In this document: positions 1 through 7,679 of the stretch, one piece after another
Position numbering within the stretch: position 1 is the first letter of the stretch
Layout of the letters: every line of letters starts with the position of its first letter
Source of the DNA: Tabrizicola sp.
Lineage (GTDB): Bacteria; Pseudomonadota; Alphaproteobacteria; Rhodobacterales; Rhodobacteraceae
Assembly: GCA_016792685.1 (NCBI GenBank)
Contig: JAEULQ010000015.1
Coordinates: forward strand, 1 to 44,440
DNA length: 44,440 bases
Direction of reading: 5' to 3'
Position numbers and translations under genes: made by a program
Notes under the pieces: generated by a model
What the model saw: the letters and a program-made list of their open reading frames with translations, nothing else
Told to the model about the DNA's origin: nothing
Databases searched by the model: none

Positions 1-288
1 CTCTGCCAGCGCGGCCAGAACGCCGGTCAGCGCCGGGGCATTGACGCGCATCCCCTCGGTCCCCTCGGCCATGCCGTCGCGGGCGACGCGCAGCGACAGG
101 CTGACATTGCCGCGGCTGAGCCCCTTGGCCAGTTCGCCCCGCAGCGCCAGTTCCAGCCCGTCGATCCAGTCGGGCACCCGCAGCCGCAGGTCCAGCCCCT
201 TGCCGTTGACGCTGCGGATGTCCCATCCCCAGCTGTGGCCCGCCCCCTGCCCCTTGCGGGCGGCGAATCCGGTCATCGAAAGGGTCAT
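1..288 (-). CDS. YicC/YloC-family endoribonuclease, N-terminal part (runs off left edge)
   Basis: The 96 visible codons begin MTLSMTGFA, the characteristic start of the YicC/YloC family, followed by WDIRSVNGKGLDLRLRVPD, which matches the family's conserved 'RSVN.R.L...R.P' block. Family members are about 290 residues long and act as cytoplasmic RNases implicated in stationary-phase RNA turnover, so roughly the first third of the gene is present and the rest lies left of base 1. The ATG (288-286) follows GGAG with good spacing. It is transcribed away from the divergent PAS gene, sharing a 145-bp upstream region. The family assignment is firm. The catalytic part cannot be inspected here. Confidence 0.88.
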   Translation of the reverse strand, partial: MTLSMTGFAARKGQGAGHSWGWDIRSVNGKGLDLRLRVPDWIDGLELALRGELAKGLSRGNVSLSLRVARDGMAEGTEGMRVNAPALTGVLAALAE

Positions 289-433
289 GGCGGCTCCTTC
301 AGGTGTTTACCATTTGCCGAGATTTCCGGCCAAATCCGCGGCAACGGGTGTAGCTTAAGACATTGGTAACAGGTGTTGCAGCAGGATTAACCAGTCTTTG
401 CACCTGCACACCCCCTGCGGCACGGAGGCGGAG

Positions 434-1075
434 ATGGACCTGACATTCCCCGGAACGGAACGCAAGACGATGACGCTTCATTCCCCCCTGCAGCAGGTCC
501 GCGCCTATTGGGAGGGGCTGCGCGACGGCACCGCCCTGCCCCGGCGCGAGGCGATTGACCCGCGCGGCCTGTCAGGCGCGCTGGAACAGGTGTTCCTGAT
601 CGAACGGGTCGCCCCCGGCATCGCGCGGCTGCGGCTGGCCGGCGCGCTGTTGCAAGAGGTTCTGGGCATGGAAGTGCGGGGCATGCCGCTGTTCGCACTG
701 TTCGAACCGGCCACCCGCGCCCGGCTGGGTCAGGCGCTGGAAGGGCTGTTCACCACCCCCGCCGTTCTGGACCTGTGGCTGGAGGCCGAGCGCGGCATCG
801 GTCGCCCGGCGCTGCGCGGCCGGATGCTGCTGTTGCCGGTCTGCGGCAACCGCGATGAGCCGGGGCTGGCTCTGGGGTGCCTGTGCGTCGAGGGCCAGAT
901 CGGCCGCTGCCCGCGCCGCTTTGCCATCTCGGGTCTGGCCGAAGAGCCGCTGGCGATGCCACAAACCGAACCGGCCGAGCCGTTGCCCGGACTGGCCGAA
1001 GCCCCGCCGGTGCCCTTTGTGCCCGCCCCGCCGCGCAGCCGCCCGGCGCTGCGGCTGGTGCATTCACGCGACTGA
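434..1075 (+). CDS. PAS_5-domain protein of unknown function
   Basis: This 213-residue protein carries the alphaproteobacterial PAS_5 domain (formerly DUF1457). The diagnostic core is YWEGLRDGTALPRREAIDP followed by the LEQVFLIERV...RLRLAGALL strand pattern, at about residues 20-140. The C-terminal 50 residues are rich in Pro and Ala and look disordered. I chose the ATG at 434 because GGAGG (424-428) lies 5 nt upstream. In-frame ATGs at 398 and 470 have weaker ribosome-binding sites. PAS_5 proteins are mostly uncharacterised. A sensory role is a family-level guess, and no output domain is attached here. There is no signal peptide or membrane segment, so it is likely cytoplasmic. It converges on the DAHP synthase gene, with a hairpin between them. 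Confidence 0.85.
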   Translation: MDLTFPGTERKTMTLHSPLQQVRAYWEGLRDGTALPRREAIDPRGLSGALEQVFLIERVAPGIARLRLAGALLQEVLGMEVRGMPLFALFEPATRARLGQALEGLFTTPAVLDLWLEAERGIGRPALRGRMLLLPVCGNRDEPGLALGCLCVEGQIGRCPRRFAISGLAEEPLAMPQTEPAEPLPGLAEAPPVPFVPAPPRSRPALRLVHSRD

Positions 1076-1084
1076 TTCCAAAGG

Positions 1085-1112
1085 AAAAGGGCGGCCCCGC
1101 AGGACCGCCCCC
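1085..1112 (-). terminator. Rho-independent terminator of the DAHP synthase gene
   Basis: Read on the minus strand, GGGCGGTCC / GGGCCGCCC forms a GC-rich stem of 8 pairs plus one mismatch with a 4-nt loop, and TTTTCC follows immediately. It lies 18 nt past the class II DAHP synthase stop codon. On the plus strand only a short CCTTGATCTTT tail follows, so it may act weakly for the converging PAS gene. Confidence 0.75.
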
Positions 1113-1129
1113 TTGATCTTTGCCACCGC

Positions 1130-2500
1130 TTACAGCGCGACGCGCCGGCCTTCGTCCCGCTGGGCCTGAAGCTCTTCGGCGACAAGGAAGGCCAGTTCCA
1201 GCGACTGCGAGGCATTCAGCCGCGGGTCGCAGGCGGTGTGGTAGCGGTCGGCCAGGTTTTCATCCGACACCGCGCGCAGGCCGCCGGTGCATTCGGTCAC
1301 ATCCTTGCCGGTCATCTCGAAATGCACGCCGCCGGGGATGGTGCCCTCGGCCTTGTGGATCGCGAAGAACTCACGCACTTCCGACAGGACCGCGTTGAAC
1401 GGCCGGGTCTTGTAGCCCGAGGACGACTTGATGGTGTTGCCGTGCATCGGGTCGCAGGACCAGACCACGTTGGCGCCTTCCTCACGCACGGCCTTGATCA
1501 GGCGTGGCAGATGTTCGCCCACCTTGCCGGCGCCGAAGCGCGCGATCAGGGTCAGCCGGCCGGCCTCGTTCGCCGGGTTCAGCTTGGCCATCAGCACCTT
1601 CAGGTCTTCGGCGGTGGTCGAGGGGCCGCATTTCAGGCCGATCGGGTTCAGGACGCCGCGGCAGAATTCCACATGCGCGCCGTCGGGCTGACGGGTGCGG
1701 TCGCCGATCCAGATCATGTGGCCCGAGCCGGCCACGTTCTGCCCCGTGATCGAATCGACGCGGCACAGCGCCTCTTCATATTCCAGAAGCAGCGCCTCAT
1801 GGCTGGTGTAGAAATCGACGCGGCTCAGCTGGTCGGCGGTTTCCGAATTCACCCCGGCCGCATTCATGAAGTCCAGCGCATCGGCGATGCGGTTGGAAAT
1901 CTCGCGGTAGCGTTCGGCCTTGTCATGCTCGGCAAAGCCCAGCGTCCAGGAATGGACGCGGTGGATATCGGCAAAGCCGCCGGTCGAGAAGGCGCGCAGA
2001 AGGTTCAGCGAAGCGGCGGCCTGGGTGTAGGCCTGCAGCATTCGGGTCGGATCGGGCGTCCGCGCCTCGAGGGTCGCGTCGAAACCGTTGATGATGTCGC
2101 CCTTGTAGGACGGCAGTTCTACCCCGTTGATCACTTCGGTCGGTGCAGAACGCGGCTTGGCGAACTGGCCAGCCATCCGGCCGACCTTGATCACCGGAAC
2201 CTTGGCGGCATAGGTCAGCACCACGGCCATCTGCAGCATCACCCGGAACGTGTCGCGGATGTTGTCAGCGCTGAACTCGGCAAAGCTCTCGGCGCAATCG
2301 CCGCCCTGCAGAAGGAAGGCCTTGCCCTCAGCCGCGAGGGCAAGCTGCTTTTTCAGCCGCCGGGCTTCGCCCGCGAAGACCAGGGGCGGGTATTTCGACA
2401 GCTGGGCTTCGACAAGGTCCAGCGCGCCCTGGTCGGGGTAGTCCGGCATCTGGATTCGCGGTTTTGCGCGCCATGCCGTCTTCGTCCATCCCTTGGTCAT
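1130..2500 (-). CDS. aroG: Class II (plant-type) 3-deoxy-7-phosphoheptulonate synthase
   Basis: This 456-residue enzyme condenses phosphoenolpyruvate with erythrose-4-phosphate, the first step of the shikimate pathway, in the cytoplasm. It matches class II DAHP synthases throughout: an N-terminal WRAKP..QMPDYPD segment, [15 protein letters not shown], the [12 protein letters not shown] block that includes the metal-ligand Cys, [14 protein letters not shown], the [11 protein letters not shown] block, and [18 protein letters not shown] near the C-terminus. The length is normal for the class. The ATG at 2500 is preceded by GGAG and begins [10 protein letters not shown]. An upstream in-frame extension has no family match. 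It is transcribed divergently from the GlxA-type regulator gene. A terminator follows at 1085-1112. Confidence 0.96.
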   Translation of the reverse strand: MTKGWTKTAWRAKPRIQMPDYPDQGALDLVEAQLSKYPPLVFAGEARRLKKQLALAAEGKAFLLQGGDCAESFAEFSADNIRDTFRVMLQMAVVLTYAAKVPVIKVGRMAGQFAKPRSAPTEVINGVELPSYKGDIINGFDATLEARTPDPTRMLQAYTQAAASLNLLRAFSTGGFADIHRVHSWTLGFAEHDKAERYREISNRIADALDFMNAAGVNSETADQLSRVDFYTSHEALLLEYEEALCRVDSITGQNVAGSGHMIWIGDRTRQPDGAHVEFCRGVLNPIGLKCGPSTTAEDLKVLMAKLNPANEAGRLTLIARFGAGKVGEHLPRLIKAVREEGANVVWSCDPMHGNTIKSSSGYKTRPFNAVLSEVREFFAIHKAEGTIPGGVHFEMTGKDVTECTGGLRAVSDENLADRYHTACDPRLNASQSLELAFLVAEELQAQRDEGRRVAL

Positions 2501-2547
2501 CGTCTTGCTCCGGTCCGTCAGTCGATCGGGCTGCGGTATACGCCCCC

Positions 2548-2601
2548 GTTTCCGCCTTTGCAAAGGGCGATTGGGCGAAAAGCAGTGGTTTCCGCCCTTG
2601 C
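2548..2601. repeat. 14-bp direct repeat in the divergent aroG/regulator promoter region
   Basis: GTTTCCGCCTTTGC (2548-2561) and GTTTCCGCCCTTGC (2588-2601) match at 13 of 14 positions. They start 40 bp apart, about four helical turns, in the 157-bp gap between two divergent genes. This placement suits a regulator binding two same-face sites, but no known operator is recognised. Confidence 0.5.
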
Positions 2602-2657
2602 GGACCGCCGGAATTTGCGGTTCGGTAGCATGCAAACGACATGATCAGGTCGCAGAC

Positions 2658-3680
2658 ATGACCCTAGCCCCTCGCAAGGCCACACAAACCGAGAAGACCA
2701 GCAGCGCGCGCCGGTTCGTCTTTCTGCTGCTGGACCGCTTCACGATGCTGTCTTTCGCGGGGGCGATCGAACCTCTTCGGGTCGCCAACCGCGTTGCGGG
2801 AACCGAGCTTTACCGTTGGGTTCTCGCGGGGGAACGCGGCGATTCCGCGACCTGCTCGAACGGGGCTGCGTTCAAGCTTGATATCGGGCTGGAAGAGATC
2901 GAGCGGGATGATGTCATCCTGGTCTGTGGCGGCATCGACGTTCAGAAAGCCACGACGAAAGGCGTCCTCAACTGGCTGCGCCGCGAGGCCCGGCGTGGCA
3001 TCACCATCGGCGGGCTCTGCACCGGGGCCTATGCCGTCGCCAAAGCCGGCCTGCTGGACGGCAAGAAGGCAACCATTCACTGGGAAAACCAGGATGGGTT
3101 CCTGGAAGAGTTCGAGTCAGTGAAACTGACGAAATCCGTTTTCGTCATGGACGGAAACCGCTGGTCGACCGCAGGTGGAACCTCGTCGATCGACCTCATG
3201 CTAAAGGTGATTGCCGCGGATCATGGCGAGGATCTTGCCAATACGGTCGCTGACCAGTTGATCTATTCTGCCATCCGCACCGACCAGGACACCCAGCGCC
3301 TGTCGATTCCGACGCGGATTGGCGTGCGGCATCCGAAGCTTTCGCAAGTCATCCAGATGATGGAGGGCAACATCGAAGATCCGATGTCGCCTGCCGATCT
3401 GGCCGAGGAAGTGGGCATGTCGACCCGCCAGCTCGAGCGTCTGTTCCGTCGTTATCTGAACCGCAGCCCCAAGCGCTATTACATGGAACTGCGGCTGCAG
3501 AAGGCGCGGAATCTGCTGATGCAGACGGACATGAGCGTGATCAACGTGGCGCTGGCTTGCGGCTTTGCCAGCCCGTCGCATTTCTCGAAATGCTACCGGA
3601 GCCACTACAACACCACACCCTACCGCGAGCGTGGCACGCAAGGCATGCCGGGCGTGGTGCCAGTGCGGCTGTCGATCTAG
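2658..3680 (+). CDS. GlxA-family transcriptional regulator (DJ-1/PfpI-like domain + AraC HTH), GbdR/ArgR-like
   Basis: This 340-residue regulator has two domains. Residues about 18-190 form a DJ-1/PfpI (class I glutamine amidotransferase-like) ligand domain with GLCTGAYAVAKAG around Cys121. Residues about 230-325 form an AraC-type double helix-turn-helix (MSTRQLERLFRRYL, then INVALACGFASPSHFSKCY). The architecture and length are those of the AraC/GATase1 subfamily, whose known members include GbdR and CdhR (betaine/dimethylglycine and carnitine catabolism) and ArgR of Pseudomonas. The ATG at 2658 was chosen because it begins the conserved region. A longer reading frame back to 2493 would run through the intergenic repeat. 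The transporter and DMGDH-like oxidase downstream and the MttB homologue at 37.5 kb make a GbdR-like role in methylated-amine catabolism plausible, but this is inferred. The stop overlaps that of the converging gene. Confidence 0.9.
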   Translation: MTLAPRKATQTEKTSSARRFVFLLLDRFTMLSFAGAIEPLRVANRVAGTELYRWVLAGERGDSATCSNGAAFKLDIGLEEIERDDVILVCGGIDVQKATTKGVLNWLRREARRGITIGGLCTGAYAVAKAGLLDGKKATIHWENQDGFLEEFESVKLTKSVFVMDGNRWSTAGGTSSIDLMLKVIAADHGEDLANTVADQLIYSAIRTDQDTQRLSIPTRIGVRHPKLSQVIQMMEGNIEDPMSPADLAEEVGMSTRQLERLFRRYLNRSPKRYYMELRLQKARNLLMQTDMSVINVALACGFASPSHFSKCYRSHYNTTPYRERGTQGMPGVVPVRLSI

Positions 3681-4771
3681 GGCGCCAGCCGGTAGACCGC
3701 CCCGTCGTAGACCGAAAGAAACCAAATCGCGCCGTCCGGGGCTTCAACCACATCCCGGACCCGGCCGGTTTCCGGTGTCGCAATCCGTTCTTCGGCAAAA
3801 CCGGTCGATGACGCCGTCTCGGGGTCAAGGTGGCCAAGGAAGTCGCTGTTGAGCGAGCCGAAGAAGATGTCGCCCTTCCAGTCCGGCACCAGCTTTCCGG
3901 AATAGACCATCAGGCCTGACGGCGCGATCGAGGGGTCCCAGTAATGGAGCGGCTGTTCCATTCCCTCTTTCCTGGTTCCTTCGCCAATCTTGCCGCCTCC
4001 ATAGTTCTCGCCATAGGTGACGACCGGCCAGCCATAGTTCTTGCCCACCTCGGGCGCGTTGAGTTCGTCGCCGCCCTGGGCGCCGTGCTCGACCGTCAGA
4101 AGACGGCCCTGCAGGTCCAGCGCCGCCCCCTGGATGTTGCGGTGCCCGCGTGACAGCGTACCCGGCCGCCAGCCATCAAGCGACACGGCCGGGCTGCCGT
4201 CGCGGGCAAGCAGGATCACCTTGCCCAACGAGGACAACGGGTCCTGCGCCTGCAACCCTTCGGGTCCGGTCCCGCGTTCTCCGGTGGTCAATGCAATGGT
4301 CCCGTCCGGCATCTCGACCAATCGGGCGCCGAAGTGCCGCCCACCCGGATAGCCGTCGCCTACGAAGACGGTCTGGAAATCTTCCAGCCTTTGCCGGTCC
4401 TCGGAAAGCTTTCCTTTGCCAGCCGCGGTGCCAGCACCGCCTTCGGTTTCGACGGCGAAGCTGAGCCAGACCTCACGGCTCGTGGCAAAATCGGCCGGGA
4501 TCATGACATCCAGAAGCCCACCCTGCCCGTCGACCCAGACCTCTGGAAGGCCAGAAATCCCGATCCGCTCTTCTTCGTCCACGAGTGTCAGTCGCCCGGC
4601 GCGTTCCGTGACCAGGAATCCGCCTTCAGGAAGGAAGGCCAGAGCCCAGGGTTCATCGAATCCTTCCGCGACGGTCGAAACCGTCATGACCCCGCCGGAA
4701 GTCTGGACCTGGCTGTCGGCAGAAGCAGTGGACGCGATGAAGGTCAGGAAGAAGATCGGCGAAAGGCGCAT
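3677..4771 (-). CDS. Secreted PQQ-dependent sugar dehydrogenase (soluble aldose dehydrogenase/YliI type)
   Basis: This 364-residue protein starts with a signal peptide (MRLSPIFFLTFIASTASADS, cleavage near residue 18) and continues as a six-bladed beta-propeller of the GDH/sorbosone-dehydrogenase family. Visible signatures are LAFLPEGGFLVTERAGRL, GDGYPGGRHFGARL, SRGHRNIQGAALD (the family's HRN.QG active-site motif), VEHGAQGGDELN and KNYGWPVVTYGENY. Relatives oxidise aldoses in the periplasm using pyrroloquinoline quinone and pass electrons to the respiratory chain. The start at 4771 gives a clean signal peptide. The open frame extends to 4879 without any family match. It converges on the GlxA-type regulator gene, and the TAG stops of the two genes share one CTAG. 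Cofactor dependence is a family inference; no PQQ synthesis genes are in the window. Confidence 0.9.
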   Translation of the reverse strand: MRLSPIFFLTFIASTASADSQVQTSGGVMTVSTVAEGFDEPWALAFLPEGGFLVTERAGRLTLVDEEERIGISGLPEVWVDGQGGLLDVMIPADFATSREVWLSFAVETEGGAGTAAGKGKLSEDRQRLEDFQTVFVGDGYPGGRHFGARLVEMPDGTIALTTGERGTGPEGLQAQDPLSSLGKVILLARDGSPAVSLDGWRPGTLSRGHRNIQGAALDLQGRLLTVEHGAQGGDELNAPEVGKNYGWPVVTYGENYGGGKIGEGTRKEGMEQPLHYWDPSIAPSGLMVYSGKLVPDWKGDIFFGSLNSDFLGHLDPETASSTGFAEERIATPETGRVRDVVEAPDGAIWFLSVYDGAVYRLAP

Positions 4772-4867
4772 GGTCGAGTCCCCGGTTGACGAAATGACTT
4801 TGGCTTCATAACTGCGGTTTTCCACCTCAATCGTTGGCCCTCCGTTTCTGTGCCAGCAGAATGCCAA

Positions 4868-4892
4868 TCTTGTCGTCACTGTGTCGACAAGA
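4868..4892. promoter_or_regulatory. Inverted repeat TCTTGTCG-N9-CGACAAGA upstream of the ABC transporter operon
   Basis: Perfect 8-bp arms at 4868-4875 and 4885-4892 lie about 75 bp before the substrate-binding-protein ATG, in the divergent gap with the PQQ dehydrogenase gene. There is no T-tract, so an operator is more likely than a terminator. The TTGTCG core resembles the TTGTCGC half-sites in front of the DMGDH-like and MttB genes. Confidence 0.5.
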
Positions 4893-4966
4893 AGGGACTT
4901 TTCTTTTCAAACCGCCCGCACTACCGTCGCATGCAGGATTTCGATCCAACATGGGAGACATAATCA

Positions 4967-6163
4967 ATGAAGAAACTTCTGCTGGCCGCTTCGGCCTGCG
5001 CGCTGATGTCTGGTGCCGCGTTCGCTGAGGACGTGAAGATCGGCATCCTGATCGGCTTCACCGGCCCGATCGAATCGCTTACCGGGCATATGGCCAACGC
5101 TGCCGAAGCCGCGATGGCCGAGGTGAACGCTTCGGGCAAGGCGAAGAACACCTACGCCTCGGTTCGCGGCGACTCGACCTGCACCGACGCTGCTGCTGCG
5201 ACCGCTGCGGCCGAGCGGATGGTCACGGCCGAGGGCGTCAAGGGCATCATCGGTGGCGACTGCTCGGGTGTGACTCGTGCTGTGCTGACCAACGTCGCAA
5301 TGCCGAACGGCATCGTCATGGTCTCGCCTTCGGCGACCTCGCCCGCGCTGACCGCTGACCCGGACAATGGCCTCTTCTTCCGCACCGCCCCGTCGGACGC
5401 ACGTGAAGGCGAAGTCATGGGCGAAATCCTGGCCGAGAAGGGCGTGAAATCGATCGCGCTGACCTACTCGAACTCGGACTACGGCAAGGGTCTGGCCGAA
5501 GCGATCGCTGCTGGCTTCACCGCCAAGGGCGGCACCGTGACGATCAACGCGGCCCACGACGACGGCAAGGCCGACTATTCGGCTGAAGTCGCGGCTCTCG
5601 CAGCGGCGGGTGGTGACCTGCTGGTAGTCGCCGGCTACCTCGACCAGGGTGGCAAGGGTATCATCCAAGCCTCGCTCGACACGGGCGCCTTCTCGACCTT
5701 CGGTCTGCCCGGCGGCATGGTCGGCGATTCGCTGCCTGCGGCCATCGGCCCGGCGCTCGACGGCTCGTACGGCCAGGTTGCACAGTCCGACAGCGCCGGC
5801 GCTGCCGTCCTGACCGAAATGGGCAAGGCTGCGGCCACCCCCTATGACGCGACCTCGCCCTACACCATGGAAAGCTACGATGCGGCTGCGCTGATCATGC
5901 TCGCCATGGAGGCTTCGGGCTCGACCGACCCGAACGTCTACAAGGAAAAGATCATGGAAATCGCCAACGGACCGGCTGACGGTTCGGGCACCAAGATCCT
6001 TCCGGGCGAACTGGGCAAGGCGCTGGAGCTGATCGCTGCCGGCACCGCCATCGACTATGACGGCGCTTCGGGCGTGACGCTGATCGGACCGGGAGAATCG
6101 GCCGGCCGTTACAAGCAGTTCGAGATCAAGGGCGGCGTGTACGAGACCGTCCAGTTCCGCTGA
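4967..6163 (+). CDS. ABC transporter periplasmic substrate-binding protein (branched-chain amino acid/amide type, LivK-like)
   Basis: This 398-residue protein has a Sec signal peptide (MKKLLLAASACALMSGAAFA, mature start EDVKIG) and a Peripla_BP_6 fold: VKIGILIGFTGPIESLTGHMANAAEAA, VKGIIGGDCSG, and VMVSPSATSPALT as the hinge/ligand loop. It captures the ligand in the periplasm for the permease and ATPase genes that follow. The RBS GGGAG lies ahead of the ATG. A strong hairpin after the stop (6188-6217) probably raises its transcript level over the membrane components. The ligand cannot be deduced from sequence. The DMGDH-like enzyme ending the cluster suggests an N-methylated amino acid or related amine rather than leucine, but that is conjecture. 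Confidence 0.92.
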   Translation: MKKLLLAASACALMSGAAFAEDVKIGILIGFTGPIESLTGHMANAAEAAMAEVNASGKAKNTYASVRGDSTCTDAAAATAAAERMVTAEGVKGIIGGDCSGVTRAVLTNVAMPNGIVMVSPSATSPALTADPDNGLFFRTAPSDAREGEVMGEILAEKGVKSIALTYSNSDYGKGLAEAIAAGFTAKGGTVTINAAHDDGKADYSAEVAALAAAGGDLLVVAGYLDQGGKGIIQASLDTGAFSTFGLPGGMVGDSLPAAIGPALDGSYGQVAQSDSAGAAVLTEMGKAAATPYDATSPYTMESYDAAALIMLAMEASGSTDPNVYKEKIMEIANGPADGSGTKILPGELGKALELIAAGTAIDYDGASGVTLIGPGESAGRYKQFEIKGGVYETVQFR

Positions 6164-6187
6164 TCCTGATCGCGGCAACTTGAACCA

Positions 6188-6217
6188 CCACGGCCCGGGC
6201 AATGACCCGGGCCGTGG
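6188..6217 (+). promoter_or_regulatory. Intercistronic hairpin after the substrate-binding-protein gene
   Basis: CCACGGCCCGGG (6188-6199) and CCCGGGCCGTGG (6206-6217) form a perfect 12-bp stem with a 6-nt loop, followed by CTTAAGAC rather than a U-tract. Such hairpins between a binding-protein gene and its permease/ATPase genes typically stabilise the upstream mRNA or act as partial terminators. Confidence 0.75.
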
Positions 6218-6276
6218 CTTAAGACAAGGCCCCCCGCCTGAATCAGGAACGAGGCGGGCCACGACAGGGGAAGACG

Positions 6277-7062
6277 ATGATCAGGGTCGAGAAGCTTCAC
6301 AAGCATTTCGGCGGCTTTCATGCCGTTGATGGCGCGTCGCTGGAAATCAAGACCGGCTCGATCACAGGGTTGATCGGCCCGAATGGCGCGGGCAAAACGA
6401 CGCTCTTCAACGTGATTGCCGGGCGCTACACGCCCACCAGCGGCCAGGTCTTCATGGACGGTGAGGACATCACCGGTCTGCCGCCGCACAAGCTTTTCGA
6501 CAAGGGCCTGCTGCGCACCTTCCAGATCGCGCATGAGTTCGGATCGATGACCGTGCGTGAGAACCTGATGATGGTCCCGCCGCGCCAGTCGGGCGAAAAG
6601 CTCTGGAATGCGCTTTTCTCGCGCTCTCAGGTTGCCGAGGAAGAAGAACGCATCCGCCAGAAGGCAGATGAGGTTTTGGAGTTCCTGACCATCAGCCATA
6701 TCGCCGATCAGAAGGCGGGTATGATCTCGGGCGGGCAGAAGAAGCTGGTGGAACTGGGGCGCACGATGATGGTCGACGCCAAGATCGTCTTCCTGGACGA
6801 GGTCGGCGCGGGCGTGAACCGGACGCTACTCAACACGATCGGCGATGCGATCGTGCGACTGAACAAGGAACGCGGCTACACCTTCTGCGTGATCGAACAC
6901 GACATGGATTTCATCGCCCGTCTTTGCGACCCGGTGATCTGCATGGCCGAGGGCAAGGTCCTGGCCGAGGGCACGGTCGACGAGGTCAAGAACGACGAAC
7001 GGGTGATCGAGGCCTATCTGGGGCGTGGCCTGAAGAACAAGATCAAGGAGGGTGCCGCGTGA
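6277..7062 (+). CDS. Branched-chain-type ABC transporter ATPase (LivG-like)
   Basis: This 261-residue nucleotide-binding subunit has Walker A GPNGAGKTT near residue 35, a signature ISGGQKKLVELGR, and an H-loop in FCVIEHDMDFIARLCD. The C-terminal extension EGTVDEVKNDERVIEAYLGRG is the typical LivG ending. It powers import together with the LivF-like partner (7676) and the two permeases. One oddity is that Walker B reads IVFLDEVGAGVN, where most family members have LDEPxAG: the catalytic Glu is present but the following Pro is Val. It is separated from the next gene by 119 bp. Assignment to the family is secure; the substrate is unknown. Confidence 0.93.
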   Translation: MIRVEKLHKHFGGFHAVDGASLEIKTGSITGLIGPNGAGKTTLFNVIAGRYTPTSGQVFMDGEDITGLPPHKLFDKGLLRTFQIAHEFGSMTVRENLMMVPPRQSGEKLWNALFSRSQVAEEEERIRQKADEVLEFLTISHIADQKAGMISGGQKKLVELGRTMMVDAKIVFLDEVGAGVNRTLLNTIGDAIVRLNKERGYTFCVIEHDMDFIARLCDPVICMAEGKVLAEGTVDEVKNDERVIEAYLGRGLKNKIKEGAA

Positions 7063-7181
7063 TCGGCAGCCCTGCGCATCGGGTTATCCCTACCGGAGCC
7101 AAGTCAGTGCATGCCGGTCGGCGTCCAACTGCATCGAGCGCGCTGCGATTTCCGCAGCGCCCGGTCAGAAGGATTCCGCCG

Positions 7182-7679
7182 ATGCAAATCACACGCCGCG
7201 CTGCGCTTCCCATCGCTTTCCTTTCGCTGCTTTCGGCCCCTACCATCGCGGCCAGCTGCATGTCGCTGCTTCCCGGGCTCGCATTCTGCGGCCAGAGTGG
7301 CTGGGAGTTGGTTGCCATCGACGGCGATCAGGTGCGCATGGCGCATGATGGCGGATTGACTGCCGAAATTCGCTTGCGCCGGGGCCTTTCGGCCGAGGAT
7401 ATGCAATGGGAAAGCTGCATGGCAGCGCATGCCCCGATCAGCGCACGCGCGCAGGTGCTTTCAGTGCAGTCCCCAGAAATCTCGGGCCGGATTGCATCGA
7501 CAACAGCTTACCTGCCACGACACCTTTCCCCCGCCGCTGTCATCGCCTTGACGTCATATCAAGGCGACGGTCTTTCGCTGGTCGTGACGACCCGGGGGCC
7601 CGGCGATACCTATTCCGATCCGCACCAGCGCGCGCATGCAGCGCTTCTTGCAGCCTTGAAACTGGACCCTCCTGAATGA
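7182..7679 (+). CDS. Small exported protein of unknown function inside the transporter operon
   Basis: The 165-residue product begins MQITRRAALPIAFLSLLSAPTIAAS, a signal peptide with a twin Arg, with predicted cleavage near residue 24. The mature part holds three cysteines (in SCMSLL, AFCGQSG and WESCMAAH), so a disulfide is possible. I recognise no domain. AAGGA precedes the ATG at 7182. The stop overlaps the LivF-like start (ATGA, 7676-7679), showing translational coupling to the transporter. The position between the two ATPase genes suggests a periplasmic accessory to uptake or to the downstream oxidase, but there is no direct evidence. Confidence 0.75.
   Translation: MQITRRAALPIAFLSLLSAPTIAASCMSLLPGLAFCGQSGWELVAIDGDQVRMAHDGGLTAEIRLRRGLSAEDMQWESCMAAHAPISARAQVLSVQSPEISGRIASTTAYLPRHLSPAAVIALTSYQGDGLSLVVTTRGPGDTYSDPHQRAHAALLAALKLDPPE

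Noticed and set aside
6164-6276. Riboswitch between the binding-protein gene and the LivG-like gene
   Set aside because: Only a single strong hairpin is visible, with no conserved aptamer core; mRNA stabilisation is simpler.
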